Shown: positions 18,086 to 28,061, counted from the first letter of the stretch. The stretch is 64,000 nt of DNA from Moraxella osloensis (GCF_001553955.1 NZ_CP014234.1:1302001-1366000), one strand, 5' to 3'. Program-made: numbers and translations. The notes: generated from the letters alone by a model not told the origin.

Positions 18086-18976
18086 TTGTTGAAAACGCAT
18101 CGATAAATCAATGGCTTTGATATGCTTCGTCAACGCGCCCATTGAGATAAAATCCACCCCTGTTTCTGCCACTTGACGTAGATTGGTAAGGCTAATATCA
18201 CCTGAAGCTTCAAGCTGGCAAGGCTTGCCAAGACTAGCAACCAACTCGACCGCTTTTTGGGTATCTTCAATGGTAAAATTATCGAGCATGACGATATCGG
18301 CATTGGCAGCGATGGCTTGCTGGAGCTCATCAAAATTTTCTACTTCAACTTCCACTGGCTTATTGGCAATCTGACGCGCCTGACTGACTGCTTGGGCGAT
18401 ACCGCCACACGCCATGATATGGTTTTCTTTTATCAAGAAGGCATCGTATAGCCCGATACGGTGATTATTGCCGCCGCCACACAGCATGGCGTATTTTTGC
18501 GCATGGCGTAGCATTGGGATGGTTTTACGCGTGTCTAACAATTTGGTCGGCAGTTCTGCGATAACCGCCACATGGTTTGCAACCACAGTGGCAGTGGATG
18601 ATAAAGTTTGTAAAAAATTGAGCGCGGTACGTTCACCCGTCAGTAGCGCACGGGTGTTACCGATGAGCGTCACCAAAATTTGATTGGCTGCTACAGCGTC
18701 ACCGTCTTTGACTGCCCAATCAAGCTGCATATTGGGGTCAAGCTGGCGAAATACTTCATCCACCCATGCCTTACCCGCAACCACCATCGGTTCACGACAA
18801 ATAATGGTTGCCGTATCGCGCTGTGTGTCAGGTATTAACTGCGCGTTAATATCCCCAGTGGCGATGTCTTCTTGCAGCGCAAGTGCGACTTGTTTGGCGA
18901 TTTCAATACGTAGTAGTGAGCTGATTTGGGGCGTGGTGGCCGAGGTGTCACTCATGGTTTGGCTAGCAGCAGACAT
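18083..18976 (-). CDS. nadC: Nicotinate-nucleotide pyrophosphorylase (carboxylating)
   Basis: NadC converts quinolinate and PRPP to nicotinate mononucleotide in de novo NAD synthesis. The 297-residue product has the family order: N-terminal ALALQEDIATGDINAQLI, ERTALNFLQTLSSTATVV, the phosphoribosyl region LLDTRKTIPMLRHAQKYAMLCGGGNNHRIGLYDAFLIKENHI, the barrel motif VEVEVENFDELQQAI, ADIVMLDNF, and the C-terminal LEASGDISLTNLRQVAETGVDFISMGALTKH. The length is slightly above the E. coli enzyme because of a ~20-residue N-terminal tail. The ATG is at 18976. Confidence 0.97.
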   Translation of the reverse strand: MSAASQTMSDTSATTPQISSLLRIEIAKQVALALQEDIATGDINAQLIPDTQRDTATIICREPMVVAGKAWVDEVFRQLDPNMQLDWAVKDGDAVAANQILVTLIGNTRALLTGERTALNFLQTLSSTATVVANHVAVIAELPTKLLDTRKTIPMLRHAQKYAMLCGGGNNHRIGLYDAFLIKENHIMACGGIAQAVSQARQIANKPVEVEVENFDELQQAIAANADIVMLDNFTIEDTQKAVELVASLGKPCQLEASGDISLTNLRQVAETGVDFISMGALTKHIKAIDLSMRFQQ

Positions 18977-19038
18977 GCAAATAATCCCTTATTGTCGATG
19001 GGGTATTTTCGATGAGGTATGTTCGATTGTATTATCGC

Positions 19039-20712
19039 CTATTCTTTGGGGGCTTGGGTAGTAGTTTGTTGATATAAACGCAGCGCAATCAACGCCAAAG
19101 CCGCCACAATCGCGGCAAGTACACCCCACAGTGCCCATGTTTTATAGCGTTCAAACGACGCGTTGGGATTGTTCAATGCCTCGATATTTTGCATTTGTCC
19201 CTCGGCGGTATTGCCAAGGCGGGTAAGTTGTTGGTCCGATAGCGTGATATTGGGTTGTTGTAATACGCGCGGCTCGTTGATTACCAGTCGATAAGGCGCT
19301 GTGCCTTGCGCCAAAAAATACATCTCATACATGGGCGTTAACAGATTGACCGGCAAATCATCTTGCTGCATTTGACCGTCCAAATGCAGCGACTTGGTCA
19401 ATGTCGGTTGCCAACTGACCACTGTGTGGTTTTTATCAATTTGGGTAGTGGCTAAGGTTTTATCATTACTTACATTGGCGGTTTTATTGATTTTAGCCAA
19501 TTGATTGGCTTCTTGTTCGGGTACGCTGATGCGCACTTGCCACAGCTGATTTTCGGGGACAAAAAAACTCACCCCTGTGGTCAACATGGGCTGAGCAAGG
19601 CTAAGCCGCCATTGGTTGGCGTCCTCTTTGGTTTTTGAAAAACTGGCGCGGGTCAAGAAGAAACTTGGCTCACTCACCCTGCGATTTAAGCTGGCTGCCT
19701 CAAGATTGACAGGCTGATTTGCCACCACTTGCCAATACCGATAATTGGCTTGCTGCGGCTCGATGGCAATCGCATGGCCTGTCGCTATCGGCTGATTGCT
19801 GCCGTCAGCTTGCGCTGCTACCATTTGGCTAGATTGGCTAGGTTGGGTAGCCTGGCTAGGGCTAAAGGGGCTGACCACGGTTTGGCTGACCATCTGCCAG
19901 CTTTGCAAGTCATCACTGCCATAAATTTGCAGTTGCAGTGGGCGCTTGCTGGGCTGGGCTGCATTTACAGGTAAAAATTTTAGCCAAAGATTGACCGCTT
20001 GCTCGGTTGATAAAGTAGGTTCGGTTTTGGCAAAGTTGGGATTGGTTAACCACCAAGTTCTGACTGGACTATTGGTAACGGCGGCGACTGGGTTTGAAGG
20101 TAAATTGCTAAGGTCAATGTTAATCGATGGTTGGTTGTCTGGGTTATCAAGCTGTACGGTCAACGCATGGCGTAATTTTTCCACCGCATTGGGGTTATCT
20201 GTCTCCACGCTCACTACTTGCAATACTTGATTGACGGATGATTGTTTGCTGACAGGACGAATCGCCATCGGCATAATATGACCTTTGGCATCAATCAAGC
20301 GGTAATTTTGTTTATCGCTAATAGTTGCCCCATTTTGCTGCATGATTAAAGCCAACAAACTGGGCGTTAACGATGAAAATTTTACCAGTTGGGCGCTGTT
20401 GGGGTTATCCTGTAGGTCTTCGACCGGTAAATCAATGTCGATTACAAAGCTATTTTGCAATGCCTCAAAGCCATAGCTGATACTGTCAGTGTCATGTTTT
20501 TGCTCTTGCTCTAAGTTGTCAACGATGGCGGGCGCTACCCTGGTGGTGGTTTTTTGCGAGGCAACAGTGACGGATGCCGTTTGCGTAGGGTTTTGGGCAT
20601 CTGCTTGCGTGTAAATGATAGCTACTAACAATAGTGGCGAAACTAAAGTCACCGATAAAATACAGGCGCGGTATTTGGCTAATTTAACCTGACAGTGCTT
20701 ATTGTTTTTCAT
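19039..20712 (-). CDS. DUF3999 envelope protein
   Basis: This 557-residue protein has an N-terminal signal region (ACILSVTLVSPLLLVAIIYTQADAQ), a long extracytoplasmic domain and one C-terminal membrane helix (WALWGVLAAIVAALALIALRLY), a layout typical of DUF3999. Recognisable family-like stretches are WLKFLPVNAAQPSKRPLQLQIYGSDDLQSWQ and APYRLVINEPRVLQQPNITLSDQQL. Function is unknown. It sits downstream of a DUF2339 gene on the same strand. Those two families often occur together in proteobacteria, suggesting one envelope complex. The 514-bp gap between them is larger than usual. Confidence 0.8.
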   Translation of the reverse strand: MKNNKHCQVKLAKYRACILSVTLVSPLLLVAIIYTQADAQNPTQTASVTVASQKTTTRVAPAIVDNLEQEQKHDTDSISYGFEALQNSFVIDIDLPVEDLQDNPNSAQLVKFSSLTPSLLALIMQQNGATISDKQNYRLIDAKGHIMPMAIRPVSKQSSVNQVLQVVSVETDNPNAVEKLRHALTVQLDNPDNQPSINIDLSNLPSNPVAAVTNSPVRTWWLTNPNFAKTEPTLSTEQAVNLWLKFLPVNAAQPSKRPLQLQIYGSDDLQSWQMVSQTVVSPFSPSQATQPSQSSQMVAAQADGSNQPIATGHAIAIEPQQANYRYWQVVANQPVNLEAASLNRRVSEPSFFLTRASFSKTKEDANQWRLSLAQPMLTTGVSFFVPENQLWQVRISVPEQEANQLAKINKTANVSNDKTLATTQIDKNHTVVSWQPTLTKSLHLDGQMQQDDLPVNLLTPMYEMYFLAQGTAPYRLVINEPRVLQQPNITLSDQQLTRLGNTAEGQMQNIEALNNPNASFERYKTWALWGVLAAIVAALALIALRLYQQTTTQAPKE

Positions 20713-21226
20713 TTTTACTTCATTGTTAATTCATAGTTACTATAAAATTGATATGACTTTATAAGCTAACCGATTGCGATGGCCACTCACAAAAACCCAG
20801 ACCAATTAGACTTAACCAAAAAACGGCGTAGCCCGTTTTTGGGTTATCGACATAAAGCCGTCAGTCATAGTTAATCTAAAGAATTTGAAAACCCTAGCAT
20901 CGCATGGTTAGCATCAGCAGGCAGTATCAACCTTAATTTGTTATGTTAGAAAATAATAAATAGCATTCTAACTCATTGATAGTAATTAGATTTATAATTT
21001 GGTTAATATAAAGCTTTGCCCTATAAGGATATTAACAATAGCCATTCAAAACTTCTATACCGTGCTACAAACCACTAACAAGAGAACCGATATTTTGGAT
21101 AAATTCTAGCCAGATGTTACAATTTAAAGACAATTAGGCAGCAAGTTTTTGTGTATTTAGCTAAGCCTACCTGCTGTAAATACGACAAATAACCGATATT
21201 ATTCACCATGCTTAGCAGAGGTTTAC
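20713..21226. other. Intergenic region between DUF2339 and DUF3999 genes with a terminator-like hairpin
   Basis: These 514 bp contain no convincing protein gene. Around 20816-20842 an inverted repeat (AAAACGG...CCGTTTT type) with A and T tracts on both sides could terminate in either direction. It lies ~385 bp beyond the DUF2339 stop, so it may end a long 3' untranslated region or an untranslated RNA. A 31-codon frame overlaps it at 20779-20874 but lacks a ribosome binding site. Confidence 0.45.
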
Positions 21227-24200
21227 TTAGCTTTTTTTGGCTGCATTGGGTTTGTCTAGCTTGGGTTTGCCTACTTTGGGGGGTAAAGGTGCAAGATAAC
21301 CAATCACGAGCATCAATAAGCCTGCCCCAATAAAAGACACCACACGCAGTACCGCACTGGTATTCGACATATCAATCAATACCAACTTGGCAACCACAAT
21401 AGTCAATAATGCAATACCGGCAAACCATACCAAGCGAATGGCTTTTTTGTTTGCCAAGAACATCAATACCATCGCAATGACGGTCCATAAGATAGTCAGC
21501 CCAGTCTGTACCATACTGACTGACCAAGCGCCATGTTCCCACGTCGGTGTGCCCCAAACGCTGGCAAACCCACGCACCAACATACTACTGACCGTCACAA
21601 ATGCCCCTAAACCGCAAGCCACCAAAACGATAGTACGATAGTTGCTATCAACTTTGAGTGCCACATAAGATTGGTACAGTAAAATGCTGATTAGGGTCAA
21701 ATCCAGCGGATTGAGCAGCGGTAGATAAACGCCCAATAGCTGACCGTCTAACGAGAAATTGGCAGATAAACTCCAAATAAAGGTCATCGGTACCAAAATA
21801 TAAGCGCTGTGTTTCAGTAGCGTATCAACTTCTAACCAACCAAGCAAACGAGCCCTCAGCGCCTGAAGTTTTGGCAACAACAACAAACTCATCAGCCCAA
21901 ACACAGCTAGCACGGTCGGTAAAATAGTCACAATGGCTCGAAGCTCTTGGGCCTGCTGCCAATAGTTAAATGGCACTTGTTGCAGCATCCAAGTTAGCAT
22001 GGCAATCAGTACCAAAAACCAAACGAGCGCGTCAACGCTTGTATCGAGTCGGTCGCGGTGCCAGCGACTAAGCAGCCACGCCCCTAGCAATTTTGCGATG
22101 GCTAAACAGCCGAGCATGGCGAGCAAATAACGCCCCAACCCGCTAAATGCTTTGATGTGATAATCGTTTAGGTCTACAACCGTCTCGACCTTAACATGGG
22201 TTAGACAGACTAGCACCCAGCTCATCATCGCAAACGGTAAAATCAAGCGGCTCACCTTACGCATACTGCGCCAAACAAAACGCTGATGCATCAGTTGCCC
22301 CACAATTAAAAATACCGCCATAGCCACGGCAAGTTTGATAGTGGTGGTTTTGCCACCGTTGTTCCAAAAGGGGTCAGCGGATAAAATCGCCGACAGATAC
22401 AGCACAAACCCGACAACCACAAGCGCGGTCGCAACAAAGCTGTGACTGGCATTATCAGCAATTTGTTGAAACCTTTTATGCGTCGTTTTGACTGCCGCAG
22501 GTTGAGGTTGAGGCTGGGCTTTAGCTTGGGGTGTGGCTGCCGCGATATTGGCTCTACCGTGACGCAAAATAAAAGCAGACAGCAGCACACATGCTGTCAA
22601 TACAGTCAGTGGCAAGGTGGATGAGGCCGCCACTATAGACATTTGGTGCGGAACTGACAATTGATCCAGTAGCCCATACCAATGCCGCATGATGGTATCA
22701 AAGCCCACCAATAACAGGATACTAAAGCCTTGCAATGCCAACCCAAAATATACCGTCCAGCGTCTTTGGGTACGCGCACCGAGCCACACCAATGCAGCAC
22801 CCTGCACTGCCCAACCGATACTAATCCATTTGGCTGATAGCGCCAGTGGTATCACCAAAGCCAAAAACCCACAGCCGAGCGCAAGGCTGGCTTCAATGAG
22901 CAGCTCAAAGCTGTTATCAAATTGGTTATTGGCTTGTCGGTCGCCTGCGATGCTACGGCGATGATGTTTGAGCAGCCACAATCCTAGACTCAAATAAATA
23001 GCTGATAACGCACTGCTAGCAAAGGCAAGATGATAAGGCAAATCATTGAGCAAGCTTGCCATCAGCCCAAACCCCAGTAACGCGGTGCCAAACAACAAGC
23101 CTGAATCTATCGATAGAATCGGGCGTTTGGCTACCCCCCTGTTCATTTGTAGCAGCGTTTGGTTATAACTTACGACCTGCTGAGAATATCTAACCGCAAT
23201 AAACAGATACAGCGCCATGTGCCCAACCAATAACCCGAGCAGTTGCCAGCGTAATGACAGCCAGCCTGCACCTGCACTATTACCACTAAATGCGCGAAAT
23301 CCCCACACATACGCAAGCCCAAAAGTCACCGCTAGGCTTAGCGCATTGAGCAGTTTCCAAGTGCGATAATGGGCAATCACCGCAACCGCTATATTGAGTA
23401 ATAAATAATAACTAAATAGCATCACCACACTACCGTCAGGTCGGCTGACCAGTATCGGCGCAAAAAACGCCCCACCGAACGCCAAGACCGCAAGCGGCAG
23501 CGCATTTTGCCACACCGAAAACATCACTGTTAACCCTGCCAGTAACGCAAGCACGCCGAAGGTTAAGGTTGATGGCAATAGTCCATACAATTTAAAACTC
23601 GCAAACACCGTCAAATAAATCACTGCAAAGCCGACACCTTGCAAAGTCAACCCATAACTGCGTTTTTTGGCAGTGGTGCGATAGCCGATTGTCGTTATCA
23701 CCAAGCCGCCCAACGCTACCAGCGCCATACGCACGGGCATCGATACCTCAATATATTGGCTGGCAAGTTTGAGTAATAGCACCACGCCCACTAGCAACAC
23801 CAGTGCCCCGACACGCACCACCAAGTTTTCCCCAAAGAACCATTGGGTGGCACTTGCCCAAAGCGATGTCACAACATTGGTAGCACTTTCATCCTCTTTT
23901 AAAGAAGGAGATGATGGCTGTGATACGCTAGGTTGATGCGGTGGGGCTGCGTCATTCACGGACGGCTGTGTTGCCGTTGGCGGCGCTGAACTAGTCGAAG
24001 CGTCAAGCGTGTTCGCCATTGGCAAAGAGGCAACTATTGGGAGGGGCGCTGGGAGTGGCACTAGAAGGGGCGCTGAGACAGGAGCTTGACCGATGGGCTG
24101 CGTGATAGGGTCATTAATAGGTTCAGTAACAGGCTGATTTTGGCGAATATCGCTTGCCGATTGTTGGGTAGGTGATGACTTTGCCTCGCTGCTTAAGAGA

Positions 24201-24343
24201 TACACGGTTGCCATGACATCAGCGAGTTGTTTTTGCAGGTTGTCGAGCTTGGATTCAAGCCTAGTGATTGCTTTTTGTTGGGCAAAAATTTTATAAAGCG
24301 CCCCCACGACTGCCAGTATCAACGCCGCTATAATCGTATCCAT
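21227..24343 (-). CDS. DUF2339 multi-pass membrane protein
   Basis: This 1038-residue protein opens with one hydrophobic segment, a short coiled-coil-like stretch (ITRLESKLDNLQKQLADVMATVYLLSSEAK), then a ~100-residue Pro/Ser/Thr/Gln-rich linker. More than twenty predicted membrane helices follow. The conserved entry into the membrane part (ATQWFFGENLVVRVGALVLLVGVVLLLKLASQY) identifies the DUF2339 family. That family is sometimes compared to multi-pass envelope or polysaccharide-related proteins, but no activity is established. It is paired with DUF3999 downstream. Confidence 0.85.
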   Translation of the reverse strand: MDTIIAALILAVVGALYKIFAQQKAITRLESKLDNLQKQLADVMATVYLLSSEAKSSPTQQSASDIRQNQPVTEPINDPITQPIGQAPVSAPLLVPLPAPLPIVASLPMANTLDASTSSAPPTATQPSVNDAAPPHQPSVSQPSSPSLKEDESATNVVTSLWASATQWFFGENLVVRVGALVLLVGVVLLLKLASQYIEVSMPVRMALVALGGLVITTIGYRTTAKKRSYGLTLQGVGFAVIYLTVFASFKLYGLLPSTLTFGVLALLAGLTVMFSVWQNALPLAVLAFGGAFFAPILVSRPDGSVVMLFSYYLLLNIAVAVIAHYRTWKLLNALSLAVTFGLAYVWGFRAFSGNSAGAGWLSLRWQLLGLLVGHMALYLFIAVRYSQQVVSYNQTLLQMNRGVAKRPILSIDSGLLFGTALLGFGLMASLLNDLPYHLAFASSALSAIYLSLGLWLLKHHRRSIAGDRQANNQFDNSFELLIEASLALGCGFLALVIPLALSAKWISIGWAVQGAALVWLGARTQRRWTVYFGLALQGFSILLLVGFDTIMRHWYGLLDQLSVPHQMSIVAASSTLPLTVLTACVLLSAFILRHGRANIAAATPQAKAQPQPQPAAVKTTHKRFQQIADNASHSFVATALVVVGFVLYLSAILSADPFWNNGGKTTTIKLAVAMAVFLIVGQLMHQRFVWRSMRKVSRLILPFAMMSWVLVCLTHVKVETVVDLNDYHIKAFSGLGRYLLAMLGCLAIAKLLGAWLLSRWHRDRLDTSVDALVWFLVLIAMLTWMLQQVPFNYWQQAQELRAIVTILPTVLAVFGLMSLLLLPKLQALRARLLGWLEVDTLLKHSAYILVPMTFIWSLSANFSLDGQLLGVYLPLLNPLDLTLISILLYQSYVALKVDSNYRTIVLVACGLGAFVTVSSMLVRGFASVWGTPTWEHGAWSVSMVQTGLTILWTVIAMVLMFLANKKAIRLVWFAGIALLTIVVAKLVLIDMSNTSAVLRVVSFIGAGLLMLVIGYLAPLPPKVGKPKLDKPNAAKKS

Positions 24344-24529
24344 CAGATGCTCTACCCTTGTTATCAGCTTAGCGATAGCATACCATTTTTTTGCAAAATT
24401 GCTTTTTTTAACTGTGTTTTTCGGTTAAGGTGATGATAAGCCCCATTTTATGCTAAATTAGCCACATGATTGAGTAGCGTTTTACCAACTATTTTAAACA
24501 CCATTTGGATGATTGGGCGGGGTATGGTT

Positions 24530-25102
24530 ATGTCGGGATTTAGCATTGAGCAGGGTTTGTTAAGCCCATGCGAGTTTGTGGCGTCACCCAATTTTGGTGA
24601 GCGCCCCGACCCTAACGATATTCACCTGATTGTGATACATAATATCAGCTTGCCGCCCAGTGAATTTGGTATAAAAGATGACCAAGGCGAGCATTTTGTT
24701 CGTGCATTTTTTCAAAATCAGTTAGACCCCAAAGCCCATCCGTATTTTGCAACCATCTATCAGCAGCAGGTCTCCGCGCATTTGTTTATTGAGCGCGATG
24801 GCAGCATCACGCAGTTTGTAAGCTTTGATGAGCGTGCTTGGCATGCTGGCAAATCTAGTTATTTGGGCGTACCAAACTGCAATGACTATTCGATTGGGAT
24901 TGAGCTGGAAGGCGATGATTATAGCGAGTTTGATGACAGGCAATACCAAGCTTTAAGTGGCGTGATTGCCGCGATTTATCAAGCTTATCCCAAAACCGTC
25001 AATCATCTAGCCGGTCATAGTGATATCGCACGCGGCCGCAAATCCGACCCTGGTCTGTATTTTGATTGGGTGAGACTAAGAAGCATGATTAATAAATTTT
25101 AA
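24530..25102 (+). CDS. ampD: 1,6-anhydro-N-acetylmuramyl-L-alanine amidase AmpD
   Basis: AmpD is the cytoplasmic zinc amidase that strips the peptide from anhydromuropeptides during wall recycling; its loss often derepresses beta-lactamase. Zinc ligands are the His of LIVIHNISLPP (~residue 37), the His of LAGHSDIARGRKSDPG (~163), and the Asp of the same motif (~173). The N-terminal LSPCEFVASPNFGERPDPNDI matches AmpD. The frame is open from a TTG at 24470. I choose the ATG at 24530 (MSGFSIEQGLLSP) because its N-terminus has the family length; ATGs at 24509 and 24524 remain possible. murJ follows 10 bp later. Confidence 0.93.
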   Translation: MSGFSIEQGLLSPCEFVASPNFGERPDPNDIHLIVIHNISLPPSEFGIKDDQGEHFVRAFFQNQLDPKAHPYFATIYQQQVSAHLFIERDGSITQFVSFDERAWHAGKSSYLGVPNCNDYSIGIELEGDDYSEFDDRQYQALSGVIAAIYQAYPKTVNHLAGHSDIARGRKSDPGLYFDWVRLRSMINKF

Positions 25103-25112
25103 GAATTGTTTA

Positions 25113-26702
25113 ATGTCTCACAAACTTGTCAAATCCACCGCAATTGTTAGCTTTTTTACCCTGTTGTCACGCATCTTGGGAATGATACGCGACATGGTAT
25201 TGATGAGCGTGTTTGGTACGGGCGGCATGATGGATGCGTTTTTGGTGGCATTCAAATTGCCCAATTTTTTGCGGCGGCTGTTTGCTGAAGGCGCTTTTGC
25301 CCAAGCTTTTGTCCCTGTACTATCCGATTATCAACACCAAGCCCAAAATAACGACATGACCGATAGCAAAAAAGCCTTGCTCGGCATTCAAATTCTTATC
25401 AGTCGGGTGGCTGGTACGTTATTGTTGATTTTATCAGGCTTAACTGCCGTGATAGTCATTTTCGCGCCCGCCGTGATTGCTGTGTTTGCGGTCGGTTATC
25501 TGCATGAGCCCAGCAAATTTACAACCGCAGTTGAGCTACTTCGTATCACTTTTCCTTATTTATTATTTATCGCCATGACTGCGTTTGCTAGTAGTATTTT
25601 ACAAAGCGTGGGGCGGTTTGCTTTGCCTGCCTTTGCACCGGTGATTTTAAATGTGTGTATGATTGTGGGCGCGATTTGGGTAGCGCCGCTGCTTGCCAAG
25701 CCAATTTTGGCGGTCGGTTATGCAGTTGCGGTGGCAGGTTTGCTGCAGCTATTGATTCAATTACCGCAACTGCACAGCCATCAGCTGCTGGTGATACCCA
25801 AGGTTAGCTTTCGTCATCCTGGCGTGCGACGGATTTTAAAACTCATGCTGCCTGCGCTGTTTGGGGTATCGGTCACCCAAATCAATATGCTGGTCAACAC
25901 GGTACTGGCTTCAACCATGGTTGATGGCTCGGTCTCTTGGCTGTATACCGCAGAGCGGATGAGCGAGCTGCCGTTAGGGCTGATTGGGGTGGCGATTGGT
26001 GCGGTGATTTTGCCCAGTCTATCCAAAAGTATCGCAAGCGACGACCATCAGCAATTTGGACACACCCTAGATTGGGCGACGCGGCTGACGGTGTTGGTCG
26101 GCGTGCCTGCATCCATCGCGCTTGGCATGATTAGTAATGTGCTGATGATATCCTTGTTTGAACATGGGGAATTTGTGCGGCAAGATGCCATGATGAGCGG
26201 GCTTGCGCTACAGTGCTTGTCGGGTGGGATTTTGGCATTTATGCTGATTAAAATATTTGCACCGGCTTTTTTTGCCCGTCATGACAGTCGCACCCCTGTC
26301 AAAATCGGTGTGATTAGCGTGATTGCCAATGTCGTGCTAAGCCTAATACTGGCTGAATTATTTAAACAGTGGCAAATCGCGCCCCATGCCGGGCTAGGAC
26401 TTGCCAATACACTGGCGTCTTTTATCAATGCGGGGCTGTTATATTTTTATTTACATACCCAAGGTATTTATCGGTTTGGTGCGGCTTGGCGACGATTAGC
26501 GGTTATCTTTGCCATGGCAAATGGCGCGATGGGGTTGGCACTTGCCGCTGGTATTCATTATTTCCCAGTTACTGCGCATCAAGGTATTCGTATTGTGGCG
26601 CTATTGGCGCTGTGTGTGGCGGGCGCCGTGGTGTATGGCGCAGCGCTACTGGTCGCTGGCTTTAAATTATCAGAACTAAAGCCGCATCATAGCGTTCAAT
26701 AA
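25113..26702 (+). CDS. murJ: Lipid II flippase MurJ
   Basis: This 529-residue, 14-helix inner-membrane protein of the MOP superfamily moves lipid II to the periplasm. The family signature is clear at the N-terminus (SFFTLLSRILGMIRDMVLMSVFGTGGMMDAFLVAFKLPNFLRRLFAEGAFAQAFVPVL). Further motifs are VTQINMLVNTVLASTM and WLYTAERMSELPLGLIGVAIGAVILPSLSK. The length is standard. It starts 10 bp after ampD, so the two peptidoglycan genes are probably co-transcribed. Confidence 0.96.
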   Translation: MSHKLVKSTAIVSFFTLLSRILGMIRDMVLMSVFGTGGMMDAFLVAFKLPNFLRRLFAEGAFAQAFVPVLSDYQHQAQNNDMTDSKKALLGIQILISRVAGTLLLILSGLTAVIVIFAPAVIAVFAVGYLHEPSKFTTAVELLRITFPYLLFIAMTAFASSILQSVGRFALPAFAPVILNVCMIVGAIWVAPLLAKPILAVGYAVAVAGLLQLLIQLPQLHSHQLLVIPKVSFRHPGVRRILKLMLPALFGVSVTQINMLVNTVLASTMVDGSVSWLYTAERMSELPLGLIGVAIGAVILPSLSKSIASDDHQQFGHTLDWATRLTVLVGVPASIALGMISNVLMISLFEHGEFVRQDAMMSGLALQCLSGGILAFMLIKIFAPAFFARHDSRTPVKIGVISVIANVVLSLILAELFKQWQIAPHAGLGLANTLASFINAGLLYFYLHTQGIYRFGAAWRRLAVIFAMANGAMGLALAAGIHYFPVTAHQGIRIVALLALCVAGAVVYGAALLVAGFKLSELKPHHSVQ

Positions 26703-26718
26703 ACAACGGACAACAAAT

Positions 26719-26757
26719 AAAAAAACGGCTAAATAAAATTTATCTAGCCGCTTTTTT
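26719..26757 (+). terminator. Rho-independent terminator after murJ
   Basis: An A-rich flank and CGGCTA pair with TAGCCG, followed by CTTTTTT at 26751-26757. It serves ampD-murJ, and the A-tract on the left could help stop leftward transcripts as well. Confidence 0.8.
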
Positions 26758-26832
26758 AACTGAAGTTTGTGACTGAGCTTTTTTAGCGCAGCAAAACATT
26801 AGTGCATTAACCTATCAATGCATTACAATGTT

Positions 26833-27270
26833 TTAGCGTTTTACTGAATTTTGGCAATCTTTGTTGTCACAAATTCCATACAGCACCAACGAGTGCCCTG
26901 CTAGGGTAAAACCAAAGTCTTTGGCGACTTTTTCTTGTAGCGCTTCGATTTCTTCATTGTGAAATTCAATGATTTTGCCGCATTGGTCGCATACCAAGTG
27001 GTCATGGTGCTCATCTTTGGCGATTTCAAACACTGACAAGTTGTTTTCAAAATTGTGACGCTCGACAATCCCCGCTTGTTCAAACTGGGTTAACACCCGG
27101 TAAACAGTCGCAAGTCCCACGTCTTCACCGTGCTCCATCAAGGCTTTATACACATCTTCCGCGCTCATGTGATGAGATTCGGACTTTTCTAATAATTCTA
27201 AAATTTTCAAACGCGGTAACGTGACTTTCAAACCGGCACGACGCAAATCTTGGTTGGTAAAAGACGACAT
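26833..27270 (-). CDS. fur: Ferric uptake regulator Fur
   Basis: This 145-residue iron-dependent repressor has an N-terminal winged-helix domain (LRRAGLKVTLPRLKILELLE and AEDVYKALMEHGEDVGLATVYRVLTQFEQAGIV). The C-terminal metal-binding and dimerisation domain has DEHHDHLVCDQCGKIIEFHNEEIE and a second Cys pair in YGICDNKDCQN. Length and motifs are typical of Fur rather than Zur. It is divergent from bamE, an arrangement seen in many gammaproteobacteria. No clear 19-bp Fur box could be read in the shared promoter region. Confidence 0.97.
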   Translation of the reverse strand: MSSFTNQDLRRAGLKVTLPRLKILELLEKSESHHMSAEDVYKALMEHGEDVGLATVYRVLTQFEQAGIVERHNFENNLSVFEIAKDEHHDHLVCDQCGKIIEFHNEEIEALQEKVAKDFGFTLAGHSLVLYGICDNKDCQNSVKR

Positions 27271-27591
27271 ATAAATCCTCGCACCTATTAGGTGTCGCTT
27301 ATAAACTGAACATTATGACTATAATAACAAATTCGATAAAATCCCACAGTAAAAAAACGTGACACCACTGGCAAAAGCGCGCGTTGACAGATAACAGGCG
27401 AAGGCAGGCTAGAGACAAAGTAGGCTAACCACCAGAACGCCAAATACCAAACCACCGCGGCGTTTTACACCCAAACATTAACTTTATGTAAAATAATTTA
27501 AATTTTGCGGTCAATAGGTAGGCAAAAAAACCCAAATCACGTATGATAAGTCGTAAATTTTATCGTTCACCATCTCAAAGCGGTTTGACAA
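27271..27591. other. Divergent fur/bamE promoter region
   Basis: These 321 bp separate the two divergent genes. No gene is seen in either strand. Promoters for both must lie here, but I cannot assign -35/-10 pairs with confidence. Confidence 0.4.
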
Positions 27592-27975
27592 ATGACATCT
27601 ATCACAACACTATCAAAAAAACTGGCAGTCCTGCCTTTGGTTGCCGTAATTAGCAGCGTCAGCGTATTACCAGGTTGCTCATGGTTTAGCGTGTACAAAA
27701 TCGATATCCCACAAGGCAAGCCGATTCATGCAGACAAATTAAGCCAAGTGCAAGTGGGTATGAATGCCAATCAAGTGCTCTATATACTAGGTAGCCCAAC
27801 CTTTAGAGACACCCTAAATCCTATGCGTTGGGATTACCTGTACGATTTTACCCCAGGTACTAACGCCAAACGCGCCAATAAGCCCGCGATTCACAACGCC
27901 CAACAATACGCCAAAATTTATTTTGACCAAAATGGTATTGTCACCAGCATCGAGCGCCCAGCGGTGACTCAGTAA
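27592..27975 (+). CDS. bamE: Outer-membrane assembly lipoprotein BamE (SmpA/OmlA)
   Basis: BamE is a small lipoprotein of the BAM complex that inserts beta-barrel proteins into the outer membrane. The 127-residue product has a signal peptide ending in the lipobox VLPGC (Cys near 29). It also has the SmpA/OmlA domain: YKIDIPQGKPI, QVQVGMNANQVLYILGSPTFRDTLNPMRWDYLYDF, and KIYFDQNGIVTSIE. The length is typical. Its position, divergent from fur, agrees with the usual omlA-fur pair. Confidence 0.94.
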   Translation: MTSITTLSKKLAVLPLVAVISSVSVLPGCSWFSVYKIDIPQGKPIHADKLSQVQVGMNANQVLYILGSPTFRDTLNPMRWDYLYDFTPGTNAKRANKPAIHNAQQYAKIYFDQNGIVTSIERPAVTQ

Positions 27976-27987
27976 GTTTGTCTGATT

Positions 27988-28030
27988 AAAAAAGCCAATC
28001 ATTGCCGTGATGCTGTGATTGGCTTTTTTT
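27988..28030. terminator. Bidirectional terminator between bamE and rnfH
   Basis: AAAAAAGCCAATCA pairs with TGATTGGCTTTTTTT across a 14-nt loop. It lies between the convergent bamE and rnfH genes and can serve both. Confidence 0.88.
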
Positions 28031-28061
28031 GTGCACTACACAATAATACCGGCTCACACCC

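Noticed and set aside
20779-20874. A 31-codon ATG frame encoding MATHKNPDQLDLTKKRRSP and a polar tail
   Set aside because: It has no ribosome binding site and overlaps a hairpin with A/T tracts, which explains its base pattern better. I did not call it a gene.
26369-26665. A 98-codon forward frame inside murJ in another register
   Set aside because: It is fully contained in murJ, lacks a ribosome binding site, and its Cys/Trp-rich composition is not protein-like.
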